From positions 1 to 64,000 of the forward strand of contig CAWGPR010000009.1 in the NCBI GenBank assembly GCA_963824475.1: a stretch of DNA of 64,000 nucleotides, read 5' to 3'. The notes under the pieces are model-generated. The model made no database searches, was not told the origin of the DNA, and saw only the letters and a program-made list of their open reading frames with translations. Shown in pieces: positions 19,460-29,115 of this stretch. The DNA comes from Roseiarcus sp963824475. GTDB taxonomy: Bacteria; Pseudomonadota; Alphaproteobacteria; Rhizobiales; Beijerinckiaceae. Every line of letters starts with the position of its first letter. Within the stretch, counting starts at the first letter, position 1. The position numbers and the translations under genes were made by a program.

Positions 19460-20098
19460 ATGATCGTGGCGCTGCTCAATCAGAAGGGCGGCGTCGGCAA
19501 GACCACGCTGGCCCTGCATCTCGCGGGCGCCTGGGCTCGGCAGGGCAAGCGCGTCACGCTGATCGACGCCGACCCGCAAGGATCGGCGCTCGACTGGTCC
19601 GAGCAGCGCGCCAAGGAAGGCCTGCCGAGGCTCTTCGGCGTCATCGGCCTCGCGCGCGACACGCTGCATCGGGAGGCGCCCGAACTCGCGCGAGACGCCC
19701 GTCACGTCGTCATCGACGGGCCGCCGCGCATCACCGGACTGATGCGTTCGGCCCTGCTCGCCGCTGACCTTGTGTTGATCCCCGCGCAGCCGTCGCCGTT
19801 CGACGGCTGGGCGTCCGGCGAGATGCTGAAGCTCATCGGCGAAGCGCGCATCTTTCGCCCGCAACTCGTCGCCCGCTTCGTTCTGAACCGCTGCGGCGCG
19901 CGAACGATCATCGCTCGCGAGACAGCCGAACTGCTCGTCGACCACGACCCGCCTGTGCTCGGTTCGACGATCGGGCAGCGCGTCGGCTTCGCCGACGCCG
20001 CACGCAGCGGCCGACTGGTCGGCGAGATCGACGACGACGGACCCGCCGCGCGCGAGATCGCCTCCCTCACCGCCGAGATCGAGAGGCTCATGCGATGA
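19460..20098 (+). CDS. parA: ParA-family partition ATPase
   Basis: The protein has 212 residues. The deviant Walker A motif NQKGGVGKTTLALHLAGAW is at residues 7-25, followed by TLIDADPQGSALDW and HVVIDGPPRITGLMRSA, the switch regions of small ParA ATPases. It drives plasmid segregation with a DNA-binding partner, very likely the ribbon-helix-helix protein encoded next, which overlaps it by four bases. It appears intact. Confidence 0.9.
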   Translation: MIVALLNQKGGVGKTTLALHLAGAWARQGKRVTLIDADPQGSALDWSEQRAKEGLPRLFGVIGLARDTLHREAPELARDARHVVIDGPPRITGLMRSALLAADLVLIPAQPSPFDGWASGEMLKLIGEARIFRPQLVARFVLNRCGARTIIARETAELLVDHDPPVLGSTIGQRVGFADAARSGRLVGEIDDDGPAAREIASLTAEIERLMR

Positions 20099-20349
20099 GC
20101 CGCCGCCCTGCCAAGCGCGCTTTCGCCGCCCGTCCGAGCGACGCGGATACGTGGGTCCGCACGCGGGAAGCCCTGTCTTCGCGCGAATCGGAAGCCAGCC
20201 TCTTCACTGCGCGGCTCACCATCGACGTCACCCCGGAACAGCGCGCCCGCATCAAGGTCACCGCGTTCCGGCGCGGACAGACCGTCGCCGACATGTTGCG
20301 CGAGCTGCTCGCGCGCGAATTCCCCGACAAAGACGGAGACCCGCAATGA
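20095..20349 (+). CDS. Ribbon-helix-helix-type partition partner
   Basis: The protein has 84 residues and a basic N-terminus. The C-terminal part (ARLTIDVTPEQRARIKVTAF, then RRGQTVADMLRELLAREF) matches the strand-helix-helix layout of plasmid RHH proteins. The ATG overlaps the parA stop (ATGA). It is inferred to be the centromere-binding or regulatory partner of ParA. Confidence 0.75.
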   Translation: MSRRPAKRAFAARPSDADTWVRTREALSSRESEASLFTARLTIDVTPEQRARIKVTAFRRGQTVADMLRELLAREFPDKDGDPQ

Positions 20350-20385
20350 ACGCCAGCGCAGCAGCCCGCAGGCCGTCGACAACTG

Positions 20386-20856
20386 ATGCTGCAACCGCAC
20401 TCGACGCATGTCGAGCTGACCTGGCTCGAGAAGCGCATCGAGCACTGGATTCGCTTCGGACGAATCGCCGAGGAGAAGGTCCTCGATCGCCGGCGGCGGA
20501 TCGTCAGCTTCGCGCCGGGCGGCGTCTTCGCCTTCGTGCGCTGGGCGTCGAACGACTTCGGCACGATCATCTCTCGCATCGACATCGTACGCGCAGTTGC
20601 GCCGGGAGAACCCTACGCGACGCTGCCATTCGTCCGTCCGGGCGGCGACATTCTGCTGCGGATCAACGGCTGGCCGAAGGTCGATCAGGTTCTGCAGGCG
20701 ATCGACGTGGTGGAAGCCTCCGGCGTCGATCCCGCCGACGCAGCGCCGGACCATTGGCGGCACGTCCACAATCGCCTGACGGCTGGCGAACAGCCCCGCC
20801 CCTATACGCTTGCGCGCCACAAGGCCTGGCTCATGCGCCGCAGTGTCGCGCCATGA
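20386..20856 (+). CDS. DUF2840 domain-containing protein
   Basis: The protein has 156 residues. It contains THVELTWLEKRIEHWIRFGR, VRWASNDFGTIISRIDI and PGGDILLRINGWPKVDQVL, all characteristic of DUF2840 proteins. These are encoded next to parA and traF in alphaproteobacterial conjugative elements. The stop overlaps the following peptidase start. Function is unknown. Confidence 0.8.
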   Translation: MLQPHSTHVELTWLEKRIEHWIRFGRIAEEKVLDRRRRIVSFAPGGVFAFVRWASNDFGTIISRIDIVRAVAPGEPYATLPFVRPGGDILLRINGWPKVDQVLQAIDVVEASGVDPADAAPDHWRHVHNRLTAGEQPRPYTLARHKAWLMRRSVAP

Positions 20857-21377
20857 TCGGCCGCGGCGCAATTCTCGCGGTCATGGCGCTCGGCGTCGGC
20901 GCCACGGCGCTCCCTCAGCTCGACGATCGCCCGCCGTGGCTCGTCTGGAACGCCAGCGCCAGCGTGCCGATCGGTCTCTACGCCGTCGCCAGGATCACCG
21001 AGGTCCACGCCGGCGACCTGGTTGTCGTGAGGCCGCCCGAACCCCTTGCCCGTTTCCTTGCCGACCGCGGCTATCTGCCGCGCGGCGTGCCGTTGCTGAA
21101 ACACGTGGCGGCGCTTGCCGGACAAACGGTCTGCCGCATCGGCCGCAGCGTCACTGTCGACGCGATCGAAATGGGCGAGGCCCGAGAGCGCGACAGCCGC
21201 GGCCGCTCGCTTCCTGTCTGGCAGGGCTGCCGCGTCATCGGCCAGGACGAAGTCTTCCTGATGAACCCGCAGTCCGCCGACTCGCTCGACGGACGCTATT
21301 TCGGCCCGCTGCCCGCCGCCTCGATCGTCGGCCGCGCGATCCCTCTCTGGGTCCATCAAACCGAAGAGGAGGAGTGA
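20853..21377 (+). CDS. traF: S26-family signal peptidase (TraF-like)
   Basis: The protein has 174 residues with an N-terminal hydrophobic segment (ILAVMALGVGATALPQL). The catalytic Ser lies in NASASVPIGLYAV and the catalytic Lys in VPLLKHVAALAG. The C-terminal VFLMNPQSADSLDGRYFGPL and IVGRAIPLW are typical of TraF. TraF proteases process pilin in conjugation systems. The start overlaps DUF2840, and the ribosome site for the next gene lies at its end. Confidence 0.85.
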   Translation: MIGRGAILAVMALGVGATALPQLDDRPPWLVWNASASVPIGLYAVARITEVHAGDLVVVRPPEPLARFLADRGYLPRGVPLLKHVAALAGQTVCRIGRSVTVDAIEMGEARERDSRGRSLPVWQGCRVIGQDEVFLMNPQSADSLDGRYFGPLPAASIVGRAIPLWVHQTEEEE

Positions 21378-21379
21378 TC

Positions 21380-22286
21380 GTGCCGTCATCACGCGAATCT
21401 GCTGCTATTACTCCGGGCGACAACAGGGCCGGCCATTCCGTCATCTCAGCCGGATCTTGCGCCGCGGTTCTGCGGACCATCGCGTCTCGTCGGCAGCCAA
21501 TCCAGCGCGTTGTGTTATCGGCCACGGGCGACGCGAGTGCGCCAGCGCGCTCGCCGTTCGTCCATCTGGTGATCTGCGCCGCGTCGGTCTTCTTGTGCTC
21601 GGGAGCGCCGTTCGACGGTTCGGCCCGCGCCGAGCCGGCTTCGATCGCAGGCACGGCAAGCCCGCGCTCCGCCCTTCCTTTCACAGCTTTCGTCGCAGAG
21701 GCCTCGCAGAGATTCAATATTCCCGGCGAACTGGATTCGGGCGGTAATGCGGATCGAGAGCGGTGGAGATCCGCGCGCCGTTTCGCCAAAGGGCGCAATG
21801 GGGCTGATGCAGATCATGCCAAAGACATACGCCGGATTGCGGGCCCGCCACCACCTCGGCCCCGACGCTTACAATCCGCGCGACAACATTCTCGCCGGCG
21901 CCGCCTATCTTCGCGAGATGCTTGATCGCTACGGCTCGCCAGGGTTCCTCGCCGCTTACAATGCAGGCCCTGCCCGCTACGACGAGCATTTGGCGACCGG
22001 CCGGCCGCTGCCGCCAGAGACGCAGGTCTATGTCGCGATGCTCTCGCCAATGATCGGCGACCGACAGTCCGACGACCGAACCGTCGCCTCTTTCGATCTG
22101 ATCGCGTGGGCTCGCGCGACGCTGTTCGCCACGCACCCGGAGACCCCGCCGAACGCCGAATTGCCTGCCGCCAAAGTGCAGCCGGATCGTTCGCCAAGCG
22201 TCCGTCGCATCGTCGATCTCTCGGCGCTCTCGCCGCAGTCGGAGGGTCTTTTCGTGCATCTCGCCAGCGGGGATCGTCCCCAATGA
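21380..22286 (+). pseudogene. Lytic transglycosylase (conjugative), frameshifted
   Basis: A GTG at 21380 follows GAGGAGTG. The N-terminal part carries a long leader with a hydrophobic stretch (VHLVICAASVFLCSGAP). The frame shifts near 21730. The catalytic domain continues as WIRAVMRIESGGDPRAVSPK, GAMGLMQIMPKTYA, with Glu in RIES as the expected acid, then AGAAYLREMLDRYGSPGFLA and AYNAGP. It resembles VirB1-type peptidoglycan hydrolases. Only one indel separates the two halves. Confidence 0.75.
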
Positions 22287-22538
22287 GCAAAATCGCATTC
22301 CATCGCGCTCTGGCAGGCTTTGTCGCTCGTTCGGCGGTTGGATTAAGCCGGTGGGGAGGCGCCGACCATGGACGGCAAGATAAAAGCGCCGCCTCCGGCC
22401 GGGCGCATGTGGTTGGTTGGATTGGAGATTTTCGGCGTCTGGCCATACCCGACCTGCTGGCGCTTTCGCCAGAAACACCAAGATTTTCAACGCCTCCAAG
22501 CGCCATCCCTCGTGATCGGCGAGCATGCGATCTCGATC

Positions 22539-24296
22539 ATGACCACGCGGGACGATGACTTCAATCCGCGCCCCGGCCGCATCCGTCACGGCAACCAGGG
22601 CGCCAAGCGACCGAAGAGCTTCGTCGGCGAGGTGATGCGGGCCGCGAAGAAAGCGGGCCACCGAGGCCAAACGTTCAGGCGAAGCAGCGGGACTGCAGGC
22701 CGTTCGACCTTCGGCCGCGGACGGCGGGCGGCGCTGTCCCTGGCCTCCCGATCGTCCGGCCGGCGCGTCGTCGTCATGGCCCGGATCGTGCGCCACCGTG
22801 GCGGCCGATTTCGTTCGGCGCCGCTCTCGAAGCATGTCGCCTACCTCAAGCGCGACGGCGTGACCCGCGACGGCGCGGACGCCCGGATGTTCGACGCTGC
22901 CTCCGACGACGCCGACACGAAGGCTTTCGCCGAACGGTGCGAAGAGGACCGGCATCATTTCCGGTTCACAGTCTCTCCGGAGGATGCGGGCCAGATGGCC
23001 GACCTTCGCGCCTTCACGCGCGAGCTCGATGACGGACGCGGAGCGCGACCTCGGAACCAGGCTCGACTGGGTCGCGGTCGATCATTGGAACACCGACAAT
23101 CCCCATATCCACGTGCTCGTCCGCGGCCGCGCCGACGACGGCCAGGACCTGGTCATAAGCCGCGACTACATCAGCAAGGGCTTTCGCGGCCGTGCGGCAG
23201 AACGGGTCACGCTGGAAATGGGGCCGCGCAGCGAGCAGGAAATCCGCGCTGGACTGGAGAACGAGGTCGGGGCGGAACGCTGGACCAGTCTCGACCGATC
23301 GCTCCGCGACATCTCGGACGAGGGTGGCGGCGTCGCCGACCTACGTCCGGGCGGCGCCGGCGAAGATCCCGAACTACGCCGGTTGATGCTCGGCCGTGCC
23401 GCCAAGCTCGAGCGCCTCGGTCTTGGCCGAGCAAGTCGGCTCGGCGCAGTGGACCTTGAAGCCCGGCCTCGAGCCGGCCCTGCGCGATCTCGGCATCCGG
23501 GGCGACATCATCAAGACGATGCACCGGGCGATGAGCGGGGCAGGAACGCGAGCCCGACGTCGCCCGCTTCGCGCTTCACGGCGACCAGCCCGCCGAGCCC
23601 GTCCTGGGACGGCTGGTCGAGCGCGGCCTGCACGACGAGCTGAAGGGCACGGCCTACGCCATCATCGACGGCGTCGACGGGCGCACCCACCATCTCGTTT
23701 TCTCTGACCTGGAAATGACCGGTGACGCCAAGCCGGGGGCGATCGTCGAGTCGCGAGCCTACGACGACGCCGCAGGCCGCAAGCGCCTGTCGCTCGCAAC
23801 GCGATCGGACCTCTCGATCGAGGCGCAGGTCTCGGCGCCGGGCGCGACCTGGATCGACCGCCAGCTTCTCGCCAAGGAGTCTGCGCTCAGCAGCGGCGGC
23901 TTCGGCGCAGAGGTCCGCCAAGCAATGGACCGACGGATCGATCATCTCGTCGAACAGGATCTGGCTCGACGGCAAGGTCAGCGGGTCATCTTCGCTCGCG
24001 ATCTCATCAACACGCTGCGCCGGCGCGAGCTCGACGAGGTCGCCTCCAAACTGTCGGCCGACACAGGGCTCGCCCATCGTCCATCCACGGAAGGCGAGCA
24101 TGTCTCGGGCGTCTATCGCCAGCGCGTCACGCTCGCCTCCGGCCGGTTCGCCATGATCGACGATGGTCTTGGTTTCCAGCTCGTGCCGTGGCGGCCGGCG
24201 CTGGAGCAGAGGTTGGGTCAGCAAGTGACAGGCACGTTGACCCCCGGCGGCGGGGTCTGCTGGAGCTTCCAGCGGAAACGCGGACTCAGCCTGTAG
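22539..24296 (+). pseudogene. DUF3363-type relaxase (VirD2/RlxS-like), three frameshifts
   Basis: The start is MTTRDDDFNPRPGRIRHG at 22539. The relaxase core includes SKHVAYLKRDGVTRDG, RHHFRFTVSPEDAGQMADL, and the metal-binding DHWNTDNPHIHVLVRGR in a second frame. The DUF3363 C-terminus (ATWIDRQLLAKES to the stop at 24296) is in a frame equal to the first. Frame changes near 23030, 23430 and 23535 are required. This relaxase would nick oriT and lead transfer. The stretch 22283-22538 before it has an open frame (MSKIAFHRALAGFVARSAV) but no recognised product. Confidence 0.7.
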
Positions 24297-24533
24297 TTGT
24301 GGCTCCTAGCGCCCATCGGCGCGATAATGCACTGACAGGATTGGTTGTGCTGGGGTCAGCTCACGCCGCCAATTCACGGATAGTCGCCGCCAGTGGACGG
24401 GTGGAAATTCCGGATCGGCCCCACCCCCCGCGTTTGGAGTGAAATGCAAATTCCACTAAAGCAGTCGGTGTACGATTTTAGCGCGAAAGAATCGTCGCCG
24501 ACAACATCGTGCCTCCCGCGGCCCTTACGACAA

Positions 24534-24743
24534 TCAAGTATCGCGTGGCTTTTCAACGGGGGCGCGATTTGGTCCGAGGGTTCGAAGTAAGCCGCCGAAC
24601 TCGGCTCGCCAACGCCGATAGGTGACTTCTGAGACACCGATCGATTGGACTGCGTCAGCGCACGTTTGGCCCTTTGACCGCAGCGCTTCGACCTGCCGAA
24701 GTTTCGCGATGATTTCCTCGGGGCTGTGTCTCTTTGTTTCCAT
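24534..24743 (-). pseudogene. IS3-family transposase OrfA fragment
   Basis: ETKRHSPEEIIAKLRQVEAL and VSEVTYRRWRAEFGGL are the N-terminal helix-turn-helix of an IS3/IS407-type OrfA. The reading frame then leaves the family pattern, and no OrfB follows on this side. An element end appears to lie just upstream. Confidence 0.7.
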
Positions 24744-25299
24744 TCTCACCTGCTCGCCAAAGGTCAAATCCGCAGCTCCGGGGGAGCGGACCTCTGACAG
24801 CGTGCCTGGCGGCCAGACGCGCCTCCTACGTGTCGACCGCCTGGCGTGAGGCGCGCGTGGCAATATTGTTGCCCATTGCTCCCGACGCGACGAACTCGGC
24901 TCCCATGCCTTCACAAATTCGAAGGCGACGAGGCGTTCGGATCCGCACCTTGGCCTACCTCCGCTGGGTTGGGGCTTCCCCAAACCTCCGAGAAAGAAGG
25001 TGCGGTTATACGGTCTTATGCTTTCCGCGATACCGTCGAGATTCGGTGCTCACGTTTGCTACCATGATCGCCAGCGGACGCGAATACCCGGCACGAGATG
25101 CTCTTATCCAAAGTAGACCGACGTCCGCGCTCCATTTGACCGACCATGCGCCTTTTCGCCCTCCGCGGAGGTGGCTCAAGGATTAATCTTTCTCAACGAA
25201 CGCGCAGAAGGAGGACTGAAACAAATTGGCGCGCATTCGTCGCGTACCGCGATTGCGAGGCACTGGCCAGGCTTTGGCATCATTCTGCTTCTGCTTTTT

Positions 25300-25650
25300 G
25301 CCAACGCTATTGTGGGTCTCTGACCGGCTTCTTGCTGAGCCAGTCCAACGAGTGGGAACTCCTCAGTCTTCCCGCGATTGCGGAATTCGAGGAGATTATC
25401 CCACATGGAAACGGACGCCGCTCCGCCGCGAATTCGTCGAGGCCCTGATTCGCGAATGTGAGCCGCTCCATTTGTTGGAAGCTCTCAAGCTTCAGATCGG
25501 CAACGACGCCTTCTCCGCCCAGTATCAGCAAGCGCCGACGCCGCCCGGCGAGAAATGGTCAAGCGCCGCTGGATCAAGCCCTACTATGAAGTCCCGCCTC
25601 ACGTTGCTCGTGCGAAGATAAATGCTCGATCCGCACGGCCGCCGTGATTT
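25300..25650 (+). pseudogene. Phage terminase large-subunit remnant
   Basis: Three frames together give ELLSLPAIAEFEEIIPHGNG, LEALKLQIGNDAFSAQYQQA, PTPPGE and MVKRRWIKPYYEVPP. This is the end of the ATPase and start of the nuclease region of a large terminase. No start, other phage genes or nuclease C-terminus were seen. Confidence 0.6.
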
Positions 25651-26039
25651 CGCCGGCCCGTGCAAGGAGTTTGTGCGAAATCCGCGTGTCCCGGCATGAT
25701 TTCCTCCCCATAGAATAACACGACATTCCGGCGACCTGCGCTGACATAGCCCGACGACTGATGGCGGCGGCGAGTTGCACCGGGGAGCAGGAGCGTCGTG
25801 ACGCCCGAACCGCTCTCATGAGCTCTGTTGCCTTCATCTCTGCCGCCGTCCGCGGATCCGTCGTGCCCTTGGCCAGAGGATCGGCCGCTTCTGAAGAGCT
25901 CCTCATCGTCGGGGGCAACTCTTGATGCGGCCGACGAGCTTGCACGCGAGGTCGCGAAGAGGAAGGGCGCCGGGTTTGGACGGCACGATGGATGACGCGA
26001 CGGGGCGCAATCTATTCGCCCTTTCTGGTTGAGGAGGAA

Positions 26040-26300
26040 GGTGTGGCCTCGACCTTTCGCGGGCTCAAGGAGTGTTGGACGCACACGGCCTGTCGATGAG
26101 CCTCTATACGGATCGCGGGGCGTATTGTTTCCATACCCTGGAGAAGGGCGGCGAGGTCGATCGCGAACATGGGCTCGATGAAGGGGTCGAACGGCGGTTG
26201 CCCGTCGTTTGGGCGCCGGCGCGCGCGCCGGCGATGCCGTCAGCGTCTTCACCCCGCAAACCCAATTTGCTAGTCGATATTCGACGAGACAGAGGCGCGC
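26040..26300 (+). pseudogene. ISNCY-like transposase remnant
   Basis: LDAHGLSMSLYTDRGAYCFH, then TLEKGGEVDRE, resembles the catalytic DDE segment (SLYTDRGSHYF) of ISNCY-type transposases. It is degenerate and lacks both ends. The rest of 24297-26383 holds no gene that could be supported. Confidence 0.55.
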
Positions 26301-26383
26301 CCTTGCGCTATCCCAAATGGACCGCCATCCTGACTTCGGCGGAGATATGAGCTGATGAGCGACCGTGCCCCGGAGGCCGCGCC

Positions 26384-28819
26384 ATGAGTCCAACCAGCGA
26401 ACTGGCCCGGCCGCTGCAATATCTGGCGATGGAGATTCGGGTGCGCGGCCGCGTCCAGGGGGTCGGCTTTCGCCCGACGGTATGGCGGATGGCGCGCGAG
26501 CTCGATCTCAGCGGCGAAGTCATGAACGACGGCGAAGGGGTGCTGGTGCGGGTCGGCGGCGAGGCCGCGGCCGTCAACGACTTCCTCGCCCGCATTGCCC
26601 GCGAACCGCCGCCCCTCGCTCGGATCGACGCCATCGAGACCCATGCCTATCGCGGCCGACTGTCGTTCGAGTTCCGCATCGCCGAAAGCGAACCGGGCGC
26701 CGCGCATACCCAAGTCGCGCCGGACGCAGCCATCTGCGCGGCATGCGCAGCCGAGATCGCCAATCCCTTTGAGCGGCGCTTCCGCTATCCGTTCGCGAAT
26801 TGCACCCATTGCGGGCCGCGGCTCAGCATCGTCACCGGGATCCCTTACGACCGCGCCAATACGACGATGGCGCCGTTCGCCGTGTGCAGCGATTGCGCCC
26901 GGGAGTATCGGACCCCGGCCGATCGCCGGTTTCACGCGGAGGCGATCGCCTGTCATGCCTGCGGCCCGAAGGCGAGGCTGATCCGCTTCGACGGCCGCAC
27001 GGCGAGCTTCGACCAGCACTCGACCCTCGACGACGTTGCCGCCGCGGGCGCGCTGATCAAGAAAGGCGAAATTGTCGCCGTCAAGGGACTGGGCGGATTT
27101 CACCTCGCCTGCGACGCGACCAACGCCGAGACGGTGGGGCGCTTACGCCAGTTGAAACGCCGCGAGATGAAGCCGTTCGCGCTGATGGCGGCCGACGTCG
27201 AGATCATCCGCCGCTATTGCGCCGTCGGCGCCGATGAGGAGCGGCTCTTGGGCGGCCCAGAGGCACCGATCGTTCTCCTGCGGGCCGACGGGCCGCGCCG
27301 CCTGCCGGGCGACGTCGCGCCGGGCTTCGCCTCGCTCGGCTTCATGCTGCCGACGACGCCGCTGCACGCGCTCATGCTAGGAAGCCTCGATCGCCCGGTC
27401 GTCATGACGAGCGGCAATGTCGCCGACGAGCCGCAGGCGACCGACAATGACGCGGCGCGCGAGCGGTTGGCCGGGATCGCTCCTTACGCGCTTGTCCACG
27501 ACCGCGAGATCGCCAACCGGGTCGACAATTCGCTCATTCGCGTCATGGCCGGAAAGCCCCGAGTGCTGCGGCGCGGGCGCGGCTACGCCCCTGCCCCGCT
27601 TATGCTGCCGCCTGGCTTCGAGGCGGCGCCGCCGCTGCTCGCGATGGGCGGCGAGCTCAAGGCGACGTTCTGCCTCGTCAAGGATGGCGAAGCGATCCTG
27701 TCGCAGCACCAGGGCGACCTCGAGAACGCCGAGACGTTCGACGACTATCGCCGCGCGCTCGCGCTTTACGCCAAACTGTTCGATCATTCGCCCGTCGCGC
27801 TCGTCGCCGACCAACATCCGGAATATCTCTCCGCCAAGCTCGCCCGCGCGCGCGCCGCCTCCGAGCCGGTCGCGCTCATCGAAGTCCAGCATCACCACGC
27901 CCATGTCGCCGCCTGCCTCGCGGAGAACCTCTATCCGCTCGACGCGCCCCCGGCCCTCGGCATCGTCCTCGACGGCCTCGGATGGGGCGGTGACGGAACG
28001 ATCTGGGGTGGCGAGTTCCTGCTCGCCGACTATCGCACATTCGAACGGCTCGGCCTCTTCAAGCCGGTCGCGATGCCAGGCGGCGCGCAGGCGGCGCGCG
28101 AGCCCTGGCGCAACCTCTACGCCCATCTGACAGCCGAGATGGGGTGGGCCGAGTTCAAGACGAATTTCGGCGGGCTCGAGCTCTTCGCCGACCTTGCGCG
28201 CCGGCCGCGCGCGACGCTCGACGCGATGATCCGCCACGGCGTCAATGCGCCAAAAGCCTCGTCCTGCGGCCGGCTGTTCGACGCCGCGGCCGCGGCGCTC
28301 AACCTCTGCCGCGACCGGCAAGCCTATGAAGGCGAAGCGGCCGCCCGGCTCGAAGCGATCGTCGACCGCGACGCCATGGCTCGCGACGACGAAGAGCTCG
28401 CTTATCCCTTCGCCATTCGGGACATGCCCGATTCCGGCCTGCCCTACATCGAGCCCGTGGCGATGTGGCGGGCGATTCTCCGCGACCTCATGTCTGGCGC
28501 GGCGCCGCCACTGATCGCGGCGCGCTTCCATAAGGGCCTGGCCCAGATCGTCGTCGCCATCGCGACAAGGCTCGCCGCGCGGGAGGAGCGGGGCGGAGCG
28601 CGGTTCGACACGATCGCCCTTTCGGGCGGCTGCTTCCAGAATCGAGTCCTGTTCGAGGAGGTCGTCCGGGGCCTCGAACGCGCCGGCTTTCGCGTTCTCG
28701 CCCACGCCGAGGTCCCCGCCAACGACGGCGGACTTGCCCTCGGGCAGGCGGCGGTCGGCGCCGCGCGCCTCATTGACGCCGCGGAACTGCGCGACGATCA
28801 GCGTCCAACCACGGGATGA
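26384..28819 (+). CDS. hypF: Carbamoyltransferase HypF, [NiFe]-hydrogenase maturation
   Basis: The full-length protein has 811 residues. HypF makes thiocarbamate on HypE as precursor of the cyanide ligands of the active site. Domains in order: acylphosphatase (RGRVQGVGFRPTVWRMA, near residue 20), two zinc fingers (CAAC...CTHC and CSDC...CHAC, residues about 125-200), a YrdC-like nucleotidyl domain (residues about 210-400; GEIVAVKGLGGFHLACDA), and a Kae1/carbamoyltransferase domain with the metal-binding QHHHAHVAACLAE (near 505) and LSGGCFQNRVL near the end. It starts the hyp cluster and its stop lies five bases before the hypC start. An alternative start at 26429 would remove 15 residues. Confidence 0.97.
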   Translation: MSPTSELARPLQYLAMEIRVRGRVQGVGFRPTVWRMARELDLSGEVMNDGEGVLVRVGGEAAAVNDFLARIAREPPPLARIDAIETHAYRGRLSFEFRIAESEPGAAHTQVAPDAAICAACAAEIANPFERRFRYPFANCTHCGPRLSIVTGIPYDRANTTMAPFAVCSDCAREYRTPADRRFHAEAIACHACGPKARLIRFDGRTASFDQHSTLDDVAAAGALIKKGEIVAVKGLGGFHLACDATNAETVGRLRQLKRREMKPFALMAADVEIIRRYCAVGADEERLLGGPEAPIVLLRADGPRRLPGDVAPGFASLGFMLPTTPLHALMLGSLDRPVVMTSGNVADEPQATDNDAARERLAGIAPYALVHDREIANRVDNSLIRVMAGKPRVLRRGRGYAPAPLMLPPGFEAAPPLLAMGGELKATFCLVKDGEAILSQHQGDLENAETFDDYRRALALYAKLFDHSPVALVADQHPEYLSAKLARARAASEPVALIEVQHHHAHVAACLAENLYPLDAPPALGIVLDGLGWGGDGTIWGGEFLLADYRTFERLGLFKPVAMPGGAQAAREPWRNLYAHLTAEMGWAEFKTNFGGLELFADLARRPRATLDAMIRHGVNAPKASSCGRLFDAAAAALNLCRDRQAYEGEAAARLEAIVDRDAMARDDEELAYPFAIRDMPDSGLPYIEPVAMWRAILRDLMSGAAPPLIAARFHKGLAQIVVAIATRLAAREERGGARFDTIALSGGCFQNRVLFEEVVRGLERAGFRVLAHAEVPANDGGLALGQAAVGAARLIDAAELRDDQRPTTG

Positions 28820-28824
28820 CAACC

Positions 28825-29105
28825 ATGTGCCTCGGAATCCCAGGTCGCATCATCAGGATCGACGACGTCGCCAAGAAGCTCGCGACCGCCGAGGTCAGCG
28901 GGGTGAAGCAGCAGGTGAACGTCGCCTGCATCGTCGATGCGGAGCATCCGGTCGAAGCCTGCGTCGGCGAATGGGTGCTATCCATGTCGGCTTCGCGATG
29001 AGCCGCATCGATGAAGCCGAGGCGGCGGAAACGCTGCGTATCCTGACCGAGCTTGGCGAAGCGCAACAGGAGCTTGACGCGATGCGCCGCTCCGCCGCCG
29101 AATAG
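28825..29105 (+). pseudogene. hypC: HypC chaperone gene, frameshifted
   Basis: HypC carries the iron-ligand precursor with HypD. The start MCLGIPGRIIRIDD at 28825 has the essential Cys2. The first frame reaches VGEWVL and then ends at 29001 (SMSASR). The adjacent frame supplies IHVGFAMSRIDEAEAAETL to the stop at 29105, the correct HypC C-terminus. One base appears to be missing near 28979 (expected GTGCTGATCCAT, seen GTGCTATCCAT). A second intact hypC lies at 53215-53514 and could compensate. Confidence 0.85.
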
Positions 29106-29115
29106 GGAGGCCGTC

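Noticed and set aside
26270..28822. Long minus-strand frames opposite hypF
   Set aside because: They mirror the hypF codons and show no domain, while hypF is complete with all motifs.
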